A DNA stretch of 17,837 bases from Moraxellaceae bacterium AER2_44_116 (GTDB taxonomy: Bacteria > Pseudomonadota > Gammaproteobacteria > Pseudomonadales > Moraxellaceae), in the NCBI GenBank assembly GCA_006546595.1, contig VIAD01000028.1, forward strand, positions 1 through 17,837. The letters run 5' to 3'. The position numbers and the translations under genes are program-made. Under the pieces are notes generated by a model. The model was not told the DNA's origin. It saw only the letters and a program-made list of their open reading frames with translations, and did not search any database. The first letter of the stretch is position 1, and each line of letters opens with the position of its first letter. Shown here one piece after another: positions 1 through 6,948 of this stretch.

Positions 1-44
1 TCAGGGCTTGAAACAATCGGAGGGTTCTATTAGATTTGAGCGGC

Positions 45-242
45 GGTGTATAACTTAGTATTAGACACACAAATCACGCATCTAGTTAACTCAAAATAGG
101 TGTATATCACATATTTTTCATCATATCCAATTGAATTTACACGCATTGATTTGTTGATGCCCCCTTTACAATAAATCAAATACTTCAACACTTCTAACAA
201 CTTTTTCATAAGAGGTCTATTAAATACTGTTAGAGGTGTATA
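45..242 (+). repeat. Dispersed octamer GGTGTATA, three direct copies
   Basis: GGTGTATA occurs at 45-52, 99-106 and 235-242. The last two extend to a near-identical 12-mer (96-107 and 232-243, 11 of 12 bases alike). The inverted 7-base core TATACAC occurs at 293-299, between the Shine-Dalgarno sequence and the start codon of intI. This is too many copies for chance in 300 bases even allowing for AT bias. The copies could be binding sites for the integrase (attI direct repeats) or for a regulator of intI; the sequence does not decide. Confidence 0.45.
192..235. other. attC/attI-like inverted repeat (tentative)
   Basis: TCTAACA at 193-199 is the exact inverse of TGTTAGA at 228-234, giving outer boxes TTCTAAC (192-198) and GTTAGAG (229-235). 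Each misses the integron core consensus (RYYYAAC ... GTTRRRY) by one position. Inside, only TTT/AAA (203-205 with 222-224) could extend the stem. The 44-nt span is shorter than usual attC sites and the inner L boxes are weak. It may be a degenerate recombination site next to intI or coincidence. Confidence 0.2.
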
Positions 243-303
243 TTATTATTTTTTGTGACGAACTTACTGATTTTACTTAAGTTTTATAAGGATATACACA
301 CTA

Positions 304-1284
304 ATGCCGTCAACTAACACACCTAATGCACCTAAAAAGTTGCTAGATCAAGTCCGAGATCGTATTCGCGTAAAAAAATATAGCATCCGCACTGAAACAC
401 AGTACGTGCAATGGGTTAAACGCTTCATTCTTTTTCACAACAAAAAGCACCCTACCCTAATGGGTCATGAAGAAGTTGAGGCATACCTCACGTATTTAGC
501 CGTTCAAGGCGATGTATCAGCATCGACGCAGAATCAGGCACTTGCTGCATTGTCATTCTTATACAAAGAAGTGTTGCGGATTAACATTCCTTCATTGAGT
601 AATATAGTACGTGCTAAACGACCTCAACGTTTGCCTATCGTACTGACGCGACACGAAGTGAGAATGATTTTGGATCGCATGTCTGGCACTTATGGACTGA
701 TGGCTAACTTGTTATATGGTACGGGCATGCGGTTGATGGAGTGTGTGAGACTGCGAGTTAAAGATATTGATTTTGAAAGAAATGAGATCGTTGTGCGAAG
801 TGGCAAAGGTGAAAAAGATCGGGTGACGATGTTGCCACAATCAGTCATCGTTAGTTTACAGGCACATTTAAGTAAGCGAAAAGCATTGTTTAAGGAAGAT
901 ACTCTTGCCAATAAAGCAACGGTCTATTTACCTTATTCTTTAGCCAAAAAGTATAAAAATGCGTCCACAGAGTGGGCTTGGCAATATATATTTGCTTCGG
1001 GTAGCTTTTCAATTGATCCGCGTTCAGGTACAGAGCAAAGGCATCATGTTGATGAAAAGCTGTTACAACGGGCGATGAAAAAGGCGGTAATTTTAGCGGA
1101 TATTGGTAAATTAGCGACTCCACACACGTTGCGACATTCATTTGCTACGCATTTGTTAGAGTCGGGTTGTGATATTCGTACTATTCAAGAGTTACTAGGG
1201 CATAAAGACGTGGCAACGACGATGATTTATACCCATGTGCTAAATCGCGGCGGTCATGGCATTATTAGTCCACTCGACCGCTAA
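304..1284 (+). CDS. intI: Integron integrase (IntI-type tyrosine recombinase)
   Basis: Site-specific recombinase of 326 aa that would insert and excise gene cassettes at attI and attC. An N-terminal SAM-like core-binding domain (about 11-100, with the SIRTETQYVQW motif) precedes the catalytic domain. The tyrosine recombinase residues are visible: R143 (GTGMRLME), K171, H274 and R277 (PHTLRHSF), H300 (LLGHKD) and nucleophile Y309 (MIYTHV). The IntI-specific extra segment is present at about 208-250 (LPYSLAKKYKNA, then WAWQYIF, then DPRSG and RHH) and separates it from XerC/D and phage integrases. The length matches IntI1 (about 337 aa) and there is no frameshift, so it looks functional. The ATG at 304 gives the expected N terminus. 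It converges with the yeaC-like gene. No cassette or clear attC is visible in the window. Confidence 0.95.
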   Translation: MPSTNTPNAPKKLLDQVRDRIRVKKYSIRTETQYVQWVKRFILFHNKKHPTLMGHEEVEAYLTYLAVQGDVSASTQNQALAALSFLYKEVLRINIPSLSNIVRAKRPQRLPIVLTRHEVRMILDRMSGTYGLMANLLYGTGMRLMECVRLRVKDIDFERNEIVVRSGKGEKDRVTMLPQSVIVSLQAHLSKRKALFKEDTLANKATVYLPYSLAKKYKNASTEWAWQYIFASGSFSIDPRSGTEQRHHVDEKLLQRAMKKAVILADIGKLATPHTLRHSFATHLLESGCDIRTIQELLGHKDVATTMIYTHVLNRGGHGIISPLDR

Positions 1285-1327
1285 TTTAGCTTACTTGGAA
1301 TCTACACAAAAGCTTATATTCATATTC

Positions 1328-1374
1328 CCGTTCACACTGAGCTTGTCGTGCTTCGTCAGGCTCACCATGAACGG
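1328..1374. repeat. Imperfect palindromic intergenic repeat (CCGTTC...GAACGG type)
   Basis: Arms 1328-1342 and 1360-1374 pair at 12 of 15 positions (CCGTTCA...TGAGC with GCTCA...TGAACGG). The stem continues inward through TTGTCG 1343-1348 and CGTCAG 1354-1359 with two mismatches, around a 5-nt loop. It resembles a palindromic repeat with GAGCTTGTCG-like centres that I recall from intergenic DNA of many bacteria. It sits between two convergent genes and might fold into an RNA hairpin in the 3' ends of both transcripts. No T-run follows, so it is not a classic terminator. Confidence 0.6.
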
Positions 1375-1393
1375 TGAATCTTTTGCTAAGCAC

Positions 1394-1657
1394 TCATTGT
1401 AAAAACTTAACTGCTTGCTCTTGATGGTGATCGTGAGGACTATCACAGCTCTCACCTTCTTTTTTAGCTTTATGAATATAACCCGTACGCTCTTCTTCGG
1501 GCAGATGTGTTGTTTCCCACACTAAAACCGCATGAAGACATGTTTCTTTTTGCGTATCGGTTAAACGACGACCATCTGGCCATTTGCCTAACTCGATTGC
1601 ACGTTTTAAGTTAGCGACAACATCAGGATTCAGCGCTGCTAAAATATCTTCATTCAT
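1394..1657 (-). CDS. YeaC-like DUF1315 family protein
   Basis: Small soluble protein of 87 aa. The N-terminal two thirds match the DUF1315/YeaC family, recognisable from the LxPDVVxNLKRAIELGKWPDGRRLTDTQKE region (about 8-40), in which ELGKWPDG is the signature, followed by a helix with VLVWE. The C terminus is charged and His-rich (DSPHDHHQEQ). The family has no established function that I know of. The start follows the nadK stop codon by 3 nt, and the Shine-Dalgarno (AAAGGAG) lies inside the end of nadK. It is therefore the last gene of the minus-strand operon and probably depends on readthrough from nadK. No signal peptide or membrane segment is seen. Confidence 0.85.
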   Translation of the reverse strand: MNEDILAALNPDVVANLKRAIELGKWPDGRRLTDTQKETCLHAVLVWETTHLPEEERTGYIHKAKKEGESCDSPHDHHQEQAVKFLQ

Positions 1658-1660
1658 AAT

Positions 1661-2560
1661 TTACTCATCTCCTTTAATGGGATTACTGCCCCAACCCAAT
1701 TTTGTACGACAAGCCGCATAAAAATCGTAGCCTGGGGGATGAATTAATTTTAATTTAAACGGATGTTTTTTAATATAAACCCAATCACCTGCATTTAGAC
1801 TAATACCCGAATGGCCATCAGGACTCACCAGTGGGCGCAAGGTAGTTTCAGTGATGCGTATTTTAATTTCACTATCACCATCAACCACAATGGGGCGACT
1901 CGACAAGGTATGTGGGTGCATAGGAACAAGAACGATTGCATCTAATTTTGGATGCATAATAGGCCCGCCACCCGATAAAGCATAAGCTGTAGAACCTGTT
2001 GGCGTAGCGACAATCAAACCATCAGAACGTTGGCGATAAACAAACTGCCCTTCTATGTACAGTTCAAACTCTAACATGTGTACCGATTTACCTGCATGTA
2101 AAACGACATCATTGAGAGCCAGTGCTTCACCGACAGGATTGCCATTTGAGCGCACTTCTAAATTCAATAAAAAACGGTAGTCAACGGTATAGTCACCATG
2201 TAAGACGGCGGCAACTTTGGTAATGACTTCATCAGGAGAAATATCCGTTAAGAAGCCGAGTCGGCCACGATTAACACCTAAGACGGGCGTTTTATAACGC
2301 GCTAAAGAACGGGCGGCATGTAAGAGCGAACCATCGCCACCAACGACTATCACTAAATCACAGACTTCACCCAATAACGGACGGGAGCAAACTTGTAAGC
2401 CTTCACGCTGCATTAAGGCGGCTGTGCCTTCATCATAAATAACGGTTAAACCTTCTTGTAGCAAGTACTGCTCTAATAAATTTAATGTATCTACAACAGA
2501 TGCCCTGTCTGGGCGACCAATTAAACCGATATTACGAAAACTATCTTTATCTTTTATCAT
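1661..2560 (-). CDS. nadK: NAD kinase
   Basis: Cytosolic ATP-dependent NAD kinase making NADP+ from NAD+. The 299-aa product (E. coli NadK has 292) has the family motifs in order: GGDGS at 74-78, NRGRLGFLTD at about 97-106, the NE/ND motif as N150-D151, and TPTGSTAY at 186-193, followed by the conserved PMHPHTLSSRPIV stretch. A longer reading frame exists, but I chose the ATG at 2558-2560 (MIKDKDS). It overlaps the TGA of the upstream CNB-rhodanese gene in a 4-nt ATGA, the usual mark of translational coupling, and it starts the protein where family members start. It is third in a four-gene operon. Confidence 0.95.
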   Translation of the reverse strand: MIKDKDSFRNIGLIGRPDRASVVDTLNLLEQYLLQEGLTVIYDEGTAALMQREGLQVCSRPLLGEVCDLVIVVGGDGSLLHAARSLARYKTPVLGVNRGRLGFLTDISPDEVITKVAAVLHGDYTVDYRFLLNLEVRSNGNPVGEALALNDVVLHAGKSVHMLEFELYIEGQFVYRQRSDGLIVATPTGSTAYALSGGGPIMHPKLDAIVLVPMHPHTLSSRPIVVDGDSEIKIRITETTLRPLVSPDGHSGISLNAGDWVYIKKHPFKLKLIHPPGYDFYAACRTKLGWGSNPIKGDE

Positions 2561-3642
2561 GCCGATTCCAAATACTGCGCTCGCTCCACTGCTGACAGAG
2601 ACCATAAGCCTCCTGCCAATATTGTTGTATTATAACCTTGTATTCCCAATAAAAAGGCGGCGGCTGCACTGCGCTGACCATTATCACAGCAAATAATATA
2701 GTGTTTATTCAGTGGTAACTGTCTTGCTTTCAGGCGAATATCGGGTAATGGCAGATGCAAGGCGTTTTTGAGATGAATAAGACAATACTCTTCTGCCAAG
2801 CGAACATCTAGCCAAACCGCTTCTTCAGACTCTATTTGCGGAATAGCTAAGGAAAAACTAAGGCTTTGTAAACTCGGAGACTTGAGTAATCTATCAAAAT
2901 CTTTTTTCACCAATTTCATTAAAATACCGTCATCAAGCATGGTGACATCGGCATTACGCGGCGCATCTTTTAATAAACCTTCTTCACCAAAAAAATCGCC
3001 TTTGCTTAAATAAGCGACCGTTAATACTTCATCGGCAATTTTCTGGCGTACTTCAACACGTCCTTCTTTAATAAAATAACAACTGTCAGCTTGTTCACCT
3101 GTGCGAATAATGTCTTGTCCTTTGTTAACAGGCACTTCGATTAAAACGTTTAATAACTCCAAAATATTCATCGGTGGTAAGCGATAAAAAATGCGTGACT
3201 GCAATAAGCGTAGCAACCAATCTTTTTCAATATTGTCAGGCAAACGGGAAAAAAGTGTTTTTGCTAGGCTACTTAAACTTTGTTGCCATAACAATGCGTC
3301 ATTTAAGCGTTGTTGATTAACGGCGAGAATATTGACTGTTTTTAACGATTTAATGGTGAATTGACGCGGTTTATTGGGAATTAAGGCATGATTTGCGGCG
3401 GGATCAATGGCACTTAAAACTGTTTCTTGGCCTCGATGGTCGATTAAGACGACTTTGCCACTGAGTAAAAATATTGCTTTATCATCACAATCACCATAAC
3501 GACAAATGACACTCTCAGGCGCAAGAGACTCTACATGGCAACCCGATAACACGTCTGTTAATCGTTGATTCGATAACGCGTTTAGCGGGGTAAAATTATG
3601 CAGAATATCCACATTGAGCGTTTTCATCATCATCATGCTCAT
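2557..3642 (-). CDS. Two cyclic-nucleotide-binding domains fused to a rhodanese domain
   Basis: Predicted soluble sensor/sulfurtransferase of 361 aa. The first CNB-like domain (about 15-125) lacks a recognisable phosphate-binding cassette and is probably degenerate. The second (about 150-255) keeps it as GDFFGEEGLL...APRNA, with E220/E221 and R229 placed to hold a cyclic nucleotide. A C-terminal rhodanese domain (about 272-358) shows WLDVR...E...HLKNALHLPL and the active loop C-D-N-G-Q-R-S with C319 as catalytic Cys, so it may be active in sulfur transfer. There is no DNA-binding helix-turn-helix, so this is not a Crp/Fnr regulator. The ATG at 3642 is followed by a run of Met codons, leaving the exact start slightly uncertain; AAGAGA lies just upstream. 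It starts 13 nt after the coiled-coil gene and overlaps nadK by 4 nt. The cellular role is not known to me. Confidence 0.85.
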   Translation of the reverse strand: MSMMMMKTLNVDILHNFTPLNALSNQRLTDVLSGCHVESLAPESVICRYGDCDDKAIFLLSGKVVLIDHRGQETVLSAIDPAANHALIPNKPRQFTIKSLKTVNILAVNQQRLNDALLWQQSLSSLAKTLFSRLPDNIEKDWLLRLLQSRIFYRLPPMNILELLNVLIEVPVNKGQDIIRTGEQADSCYFIKEGRVEVRQKIADEVLTVAYLSKGDFFGEEGLLKDAPRNADVTMLDDGILMKLVKKDFDRLLKSPSLQSLSFSLAIPQIESEEAVWLDVRLAEEYCLIHLKNALHLPLPDIRLKARQLPLNKHYIICCDNGQRSAAAAFLLGIQGYNTTILAGGLWSLSAVERAQYLESA

Positions 3643-3655
3643 ATCTCTTGTATTT

Positions 3656-5104
3656 TTAGTTAAATTTCAACACATTGATAATCGCGGTATCGACTCCTTG
3701 ATGGCGAACGCAACGATCTGAATGGCCTGAAACAAAGCGACTCGGCGAGTCGGTACGAATCAATCGCGAGTTACAGCACTGGCCATCACCAATATCAGCG
3801 TTACAACGTGGGCTTTCATAATGTTGTAACCACAATTTGTAATGTGATTCGCTAACTAAACATTTAGCGGCAACATAGGCGGTAGGGTTTTGAATATATT
3901 TGACTAATTCACTCACAGGAACTGACAAATTACCCACACCCGCATGAAACGCTACAAAATTCATGCCGATACTTTCAAGTTTTAACAAAAAGCTATCTGC
4001 GCCAGATTCTTGCTGCTGTGCTTGTGCATGTTTTAAAGCTTCTACTTGACTCTCCAACTCGTTAATAGCCTCTTCTCGCTCGGCGATTTCGGCATTTAAT
4101 GACTTGAGACTCAACAAATAACGTGAGGCTTCTTCTTCTAAACGCTGATCTAATGACAATAGATGTTCTGTCTTTAGTCTGCCCATTCGCGTTTGATATT
4201 CTTGATCTTTATTCGCTAATAATTTGGCAATTTGTTGTTGTTGCTCACCTGCGGCACTTAATGAAAGCTGTAATTCTTGCAATTGTTTTTGATGAATCGT
4301 GCGCTCTTGACGCAAGCTATCTTCAATGCCAGACAAGCTAATCACTTGGCCACTTAGGGCATCAAAACGCTCTTGTTGGGTGTCATATTGTGCTTTTAGG
4401 CCTTTATGCTGCTCAATTAACTTCATGTTTTGCGTTTGCAAAATATCTAACTGTTGTTGATGAACATACGATTGCAGGGTTAAGGTTTCTTCTTTTTCAG
4501 TCATCAACGTGTTTAATTGCAAGGTTAAATCTTGAATTTTTTGTTCTAATTCTAAAGATTGCTGCTCTTTTGATGACGGAGGTGCTGAATAAGACTGTAA
4601 AGCAGCTTCGGTGAGTACAGGAATGCCTGTTTCAGTGAAGGTGTAAGATTTTGCTTGACGAATACCCAAACGCTTACAGGCTTCAGGAATCGCGCGTTGA
4701 ATTTGGGCAAAGGTACTGGCCTCCGCTTTCATGACGGGATCCCACATCTTGGTTGAATGCCAAGAAACAGGACATTGACTGCGACACGCTAAACGAATCG
4801 GCCCTTTACCTAAGTCTGGCCCTAAGCCTGCTAGTTCAACTAAGTGACTTAAAGGTACATTCCAACCACTTTCTGGATAACCCGCTCGATCAAAGTTGAT
4901 AATAAATAGTGCAACGCCTTTGACGGTTAACGAGTCATCAACTTGGACATATGCACCCATTTTTTTTTGTTTTGAGTACTGTGGCATGGGAGCAACACCG
5001 CCAACCACCGCATCAAAATCATCATAGAGCATTGATTTACCGATGTCGTCGTCAGACCACAGCAAAATCAATTCGGCATGAGTAGAGGAAGATGTCTTAA
5101 ACAT
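3656..5104 (-). CDS. Coiled-coil protein with conserved N-terminal domain and Cys-rich C terminus
   Basis: Protein of 482 aa whose function I do not recognise. Residues 1-170 form a globular N-terminal domain with possible Cys ligands (C107, C111) in a segment containing WNVPLSHLVELAGLGPDLGKGPIR. Residues about 178-366 are a long, Gln/Glu/Leu-rich coiled coil. Residues about 370-482 form a C-terminal domain with C415, C434, C443, C444, C465 and H468 (C-x2-H at the end), which could bind zinc. No signal peptide or membrane segment is seen. It could be mistaken for a chromosome-partition or SMC-like protein because of the coiled coil, but no Walker motif is present. It is the first gene of the operon leading to nadK. 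The ATG at 5104 opens the only long frame; a good promoter could not be assigned. Confidence 0.75.
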   Translation of the reverse strand: MFKTSSSTHAELILLWSDDDIGKSMLYDDFDAVVGGVAPMPQYSKQKKMGAYVQVDDSLTVKGVALFIINFDRAGYPESGWNVPLSHLVELAGLGPDLGKGPIRLACRSQCPVSWHSTKMWDPVMKAEASTFAQIQRAIPEACKRLGIRQAKSYTFTETGIPVLTEAALQSYSAPPSSKEQQSLELEQKIQDLTLQLNTLMTEKEETLTLQSYVHQQQLDILQTQNMKLIEQHKGLKAQYDTQQERFDALSGQVISLSGIEDSLRQERTIHQKQLQELQLSLSAAGEQQQQIAKLLANKDQEYQTRMGRLKTEHLLSLDQRLEEEASRYLLSLKSLNAEIAEREEAINELESQVEALKHAQAQQQESGADSFLLKLESIGMNFVAFHAGVGNLSVPVSELVKYIQNPTAYVAAKCLVSESHYKLWLQHYESPRCNADIGDGQCCNSRLIRTDSPSRFVSGHSDRCVRHQGVDTAIINVLKFN

Positions 5105-5311
5105 ATCACGTCCTTATTCCATCGTGGGCAATCAAAGAGCTACGCGCTTTATCAGTTTACAGATTTATTTTTAGTCAACATTGACGTATTTTAACTGACG
5201 TAATTTGACATAAAACGACGTTTTATGCCTTGTTATACTAGACCATTCCCACAATAGCGAGAGGGAATTATTACCAAAAAGTGAACTACTTAAAACTCTT
5301 AGATAATGACT
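5105..5311. promoter_or_regulatory. Dyad-rich upstream region of the CNB-rhodanese/nadK operon
   Basis: No credible gene is seen. The stretch holds a perfect 19-bp palindrome at 5209-5227 (9-bp arms CATAAAACG and CGTTTTATG around one A), a perfect GTCAA-N2-TTGAC dyad at 5174-5185, and TGAC half-sites in the same direction at 5182, 5196 and 5206. This clustering fits one or more operator sites for the minus-strand operon that starts at 5104. No convincing -35/-10 pair could be assigned on the minus strand. The regulator is not identifiable from the sequence. Confidence 0.45.
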
Positions 5312-5343
5312 AAAAATAAAGGCCGTCTTTTTGAGACAGCCTT
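5312..5343 (-). terminator. Rho-independent terminator of the thiolase gene
   Basis: Read on the minus strand, arms 5334-5343 and 5319-5328 form a 10-bp stem with one G-T type mismatch and a 5-nt loop. The stem is followed by a T-rich tail (TATTTTT) at 5318-5312. It lies about 50 nt past the thiolase stop codon and separates that gene from the next minus-strand operon. Confidence 0.8.
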
Positions 5344-5389
5344 CACAAGTATCAACGTTAGTTACTGGCGACAACACCAGTCTAGCATG

Positions 5390-6664
5390 TTACTTTTCGA
5401 TAATAGCGACTACGCCCTGACCACCAGCGGCACAGATCGAGATTAAGCCACGACCTGAACCCTTCTCATTAATCATTTTGGCAAGTGTAGCAATGATACG
5501 GCCACCTGTTGCCGCAAAAGGATGACCTGCTGCCAACGAAGAACCATTAATGTTCAACTTGCTACGATCAATACTACCCAATGCTTTTTTCAAGCCTAAA
5601 CGCTCTTTACAGAATTTTGGATCTTCCCATGCTTTGAGTGTTGATAACACTTGTGCGGCAAACGCTTCATGAATTTCGTAGAAGTCAAAATCTTGTAGTT
5701 TGATACCTGCACGATCCAACATCCGTGGCACAGCGTAAGCAGGCGCCATTAACAAACCTTCTTTTTTGTGGACAAAATCAACCGCAGCGACTTCGCTAAA
5801 AGTTAAGTACGCTAATACAGGTAAACCACGCTCTTTTGCCCATTCTTCAGAAGCTAACAACACGACAGATGCGCCATCGGTTAATGGTGTCGAATTAGCG
5901 GCAGTCATGGTTGCGCCTTCGCCTTTACCAAAACAGGTTTTTAAGGTCGCTAATTTTTCTAAAGTGATGTCTTTACGCATGTTGTTATCACGGCTTAAAC
6001 CCTGATACGGCGTGACTAAATCATTAAAGAAACCACGATCATAAGCAGCCGCCATATTTTTGTGGCTATTAAAGGCTAATTGATCTTGTTCTGCGCGGCC
6101 AATATTCCATTCTAAGGCAGTTACCGCTGCATGGTCACCCATTGCCATACCTGTGCGTGGCTCGCCATTTTTAGGCTGTTCTGGAGCTAAATGCTTAGGA
6201 CGAATTTTTAACGCCGCTTTTAAACGATCTTGATTGGTTTTAGCACGATTGATTTCGAGCAAAATTTTACGCAAACTATCGTTAATCGCCAATGGCGCAT
6301 CACTGGTTGTGTCCACACCACCTGCAATCCCACTGTCAATTTGACCTAAAGCAATTTTGTTAGCGACAAGAATGGCGGCTTCTAAACCAGTACCACAGGC
6401 TTGTTGAATGTCATACGCTGAGGTTTCTGGTGCGAGTTTGGTGCTTAACACACATTCACGCGTTAAGTTAAAGTCACGGCTGTGCTTTAATACTGCACCT
6501 GCAACTACCTCACCAATGCGTAAACCTTGTAAACTGTAACGCTCAACCAAACCGTTTAACGCGGCTGTCAACATATCTGCGTTAGAGACATTAGCGTAAG
6601 CACCGTTAGAACGGGCGAAAGGAATACGGTTACCACCAATAATAGCGACGCGACGAACAGTCAT
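5390..6664 (-). CDS. Long-form acetyl-CoA C-acyltransferase (thiolase, FadI/FadA2-like)
   Basis: Thiolase of 424 aa that cleaves 3-ketoacyl-CoA with CoA or condenses two acyl-CoAs. The catalytic set is visible: nucleophile C90 (QQACGTGLEA), H332 (IHEAFAAQ), H381 (GHPFAATGGR) and C411 (CAAGGQG). The length, longer than the roughly 390 aa of AtoB/PhaA, and the KIRPKHLAPEQPKNGEPRTG-like insert (about 152-172) fit the FadI/FadA2 branch. A frame opens at a TTG four codons earlier, but that codon overlaps the GGAGG Shine-Dalgarno, so the ATG at 6664 (MTVRR) is the start. It is divergent from the FabG gene across a 284-bp spacer and is closed by its own terminator. Chain-length preference cannot be read from the sequence. 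Confidence 0.92.
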   Translation of the reverse strand: MTVRRVAIIGGNRIPFARSNGAYANVSNADMLTAALNGLVERYSLQGLRIGEVVAGAVLKHSRDFNLTRECVLSTKLAPETSAYDIQQACGTGLEAAILVANKIALGQIDSGIAGGVDTTSDAPLAINDSLRKILLEINRAKTNQDRLKAALKIRPKHLAPEQPKNGEPRTGMAMGDHAAVTALEWNIGRAEQDQLAFNSHKNMAAAYDRGFFNDLVTPYQGLSRDNNMRKDITLEKLATLKTCFGKGEGATMTAANSTPLTDGASVVLLASEEWAKERGLPVLAYLTFSEVAAVDFVHKKEGLLMAPAYAVPRMLDRAGIKLQDFDFYEIHEAFAAQVLSTLKAWEDPKFCKERLGLKKALGSIDRSKLNINGSSLAAGHPFAATGGRIIATLAKMINEKGSGRGLISICAAGGQGVVAIIEK

Positions 6665-6948
6665 ATCATCCTCCAAGGGTTTTCAATAGTGACAAGCTAC
6701 CATAATTGTCATAAATAACATTGGCATTTGCGCGGACGCTAGTCTGCCACAAGGCGAATGTCATCACGAGTGGCTTTTGCTACTCTTAATGAGTAAAGAG
6801 CCGTATTAGGGTAATGTTTTGTAGAAGTTTCGCTTTTGTAAAACAATCAACCTCGCCAAAATACTGCTTTTGTTTTAGTCTCTCGCCGCGCTCCACGTTT
6901 TGTCTGGAGTCCTAGAATTTTTTGTACCCTTTATCTGAAGGAATTGCT
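6665..6948. promoter_or_regulatory. Divergent promoter region between thiolase and FabG genes
   Basis: This 284-bp spacer has no credible ORF. It contains TGACAA-N10-TTGTCA, a perfect 6-bp inverted repeat at 6690-6711 close to the thiolase start, and TACTC-N5-GAGTA at 6781-6795 inside a longer imperfect dyad (6772-6802, ends GGCT and AGCC). The second dyad has no T-run and lies roughly mid-spacer, as an operator shared by both divergent genes might. Near FabG, GAAGGAA (6938-6944) is its Shine-Dalgarno. I could not assign -35/-10 boxes with confidence. Which regulator binds is unknown. Confidence 0.4.

Larger units (their letters stand above)
1..303. other. AT-rich leader upstream of intI; expected attI position, no gene seen
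   Basis: I see no credible coding region here. In most integrons attI lies against the 5' end of intI and the cassettes extend away from it, so attI and any array would be here and beyond the left edge. The stretch is AT-rich and has three direct copies of an octamer (45-52, 99-106, 235-242) and an inverted repeat with integron-like core sites (192-235). No exact GTTRRRY core in the orientation expected for attI (read leftwards) was found; the nearest matches miss one position. A Shine-Dalgarno-like AAGGA sits at 288-292, 11 nt before the intI ATG. The attI assignment is inference from position. Confidence 0.35.

Noticed and set aside
227..243. LexA box in front of intI
   Set aside because: CTGT at 227-230 is present, but the right half-site ACAG is not found at the required distance.
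1328..1374. Palindrome just downstream of intI as an attC site
   Set aside because: attC sites begin with RYYYAAC and end with GTTRRRY; this element has CCGTTC at the left and GAACGG at the right, and looks like a dispersed intergenic repeat.
2561..2605. Longer nadK N terminus starting at 2605
   Set aside because: It would lie fully inside the upstream gene; the ATGA overlap and family alignment support the start at 2560.
5205..5239. Plus-strand promoter: TTGACA at 5205-5210 and TGTTATACT (extended -10) at 5231-5239
   Set aside because: The spacing is 23 bp and nothing on the plus strand downstream could be its gene; the extended -10 may be chance in AT-rich DNA. An antisense RNA cannot be excluded but is not supported.
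5171..5377. Minus-strand 68-aa open frame
   Set aside because: It spans the terminator hairpin and the palindromic regulatory region, has no good ribosome site and no recognisable protein features.
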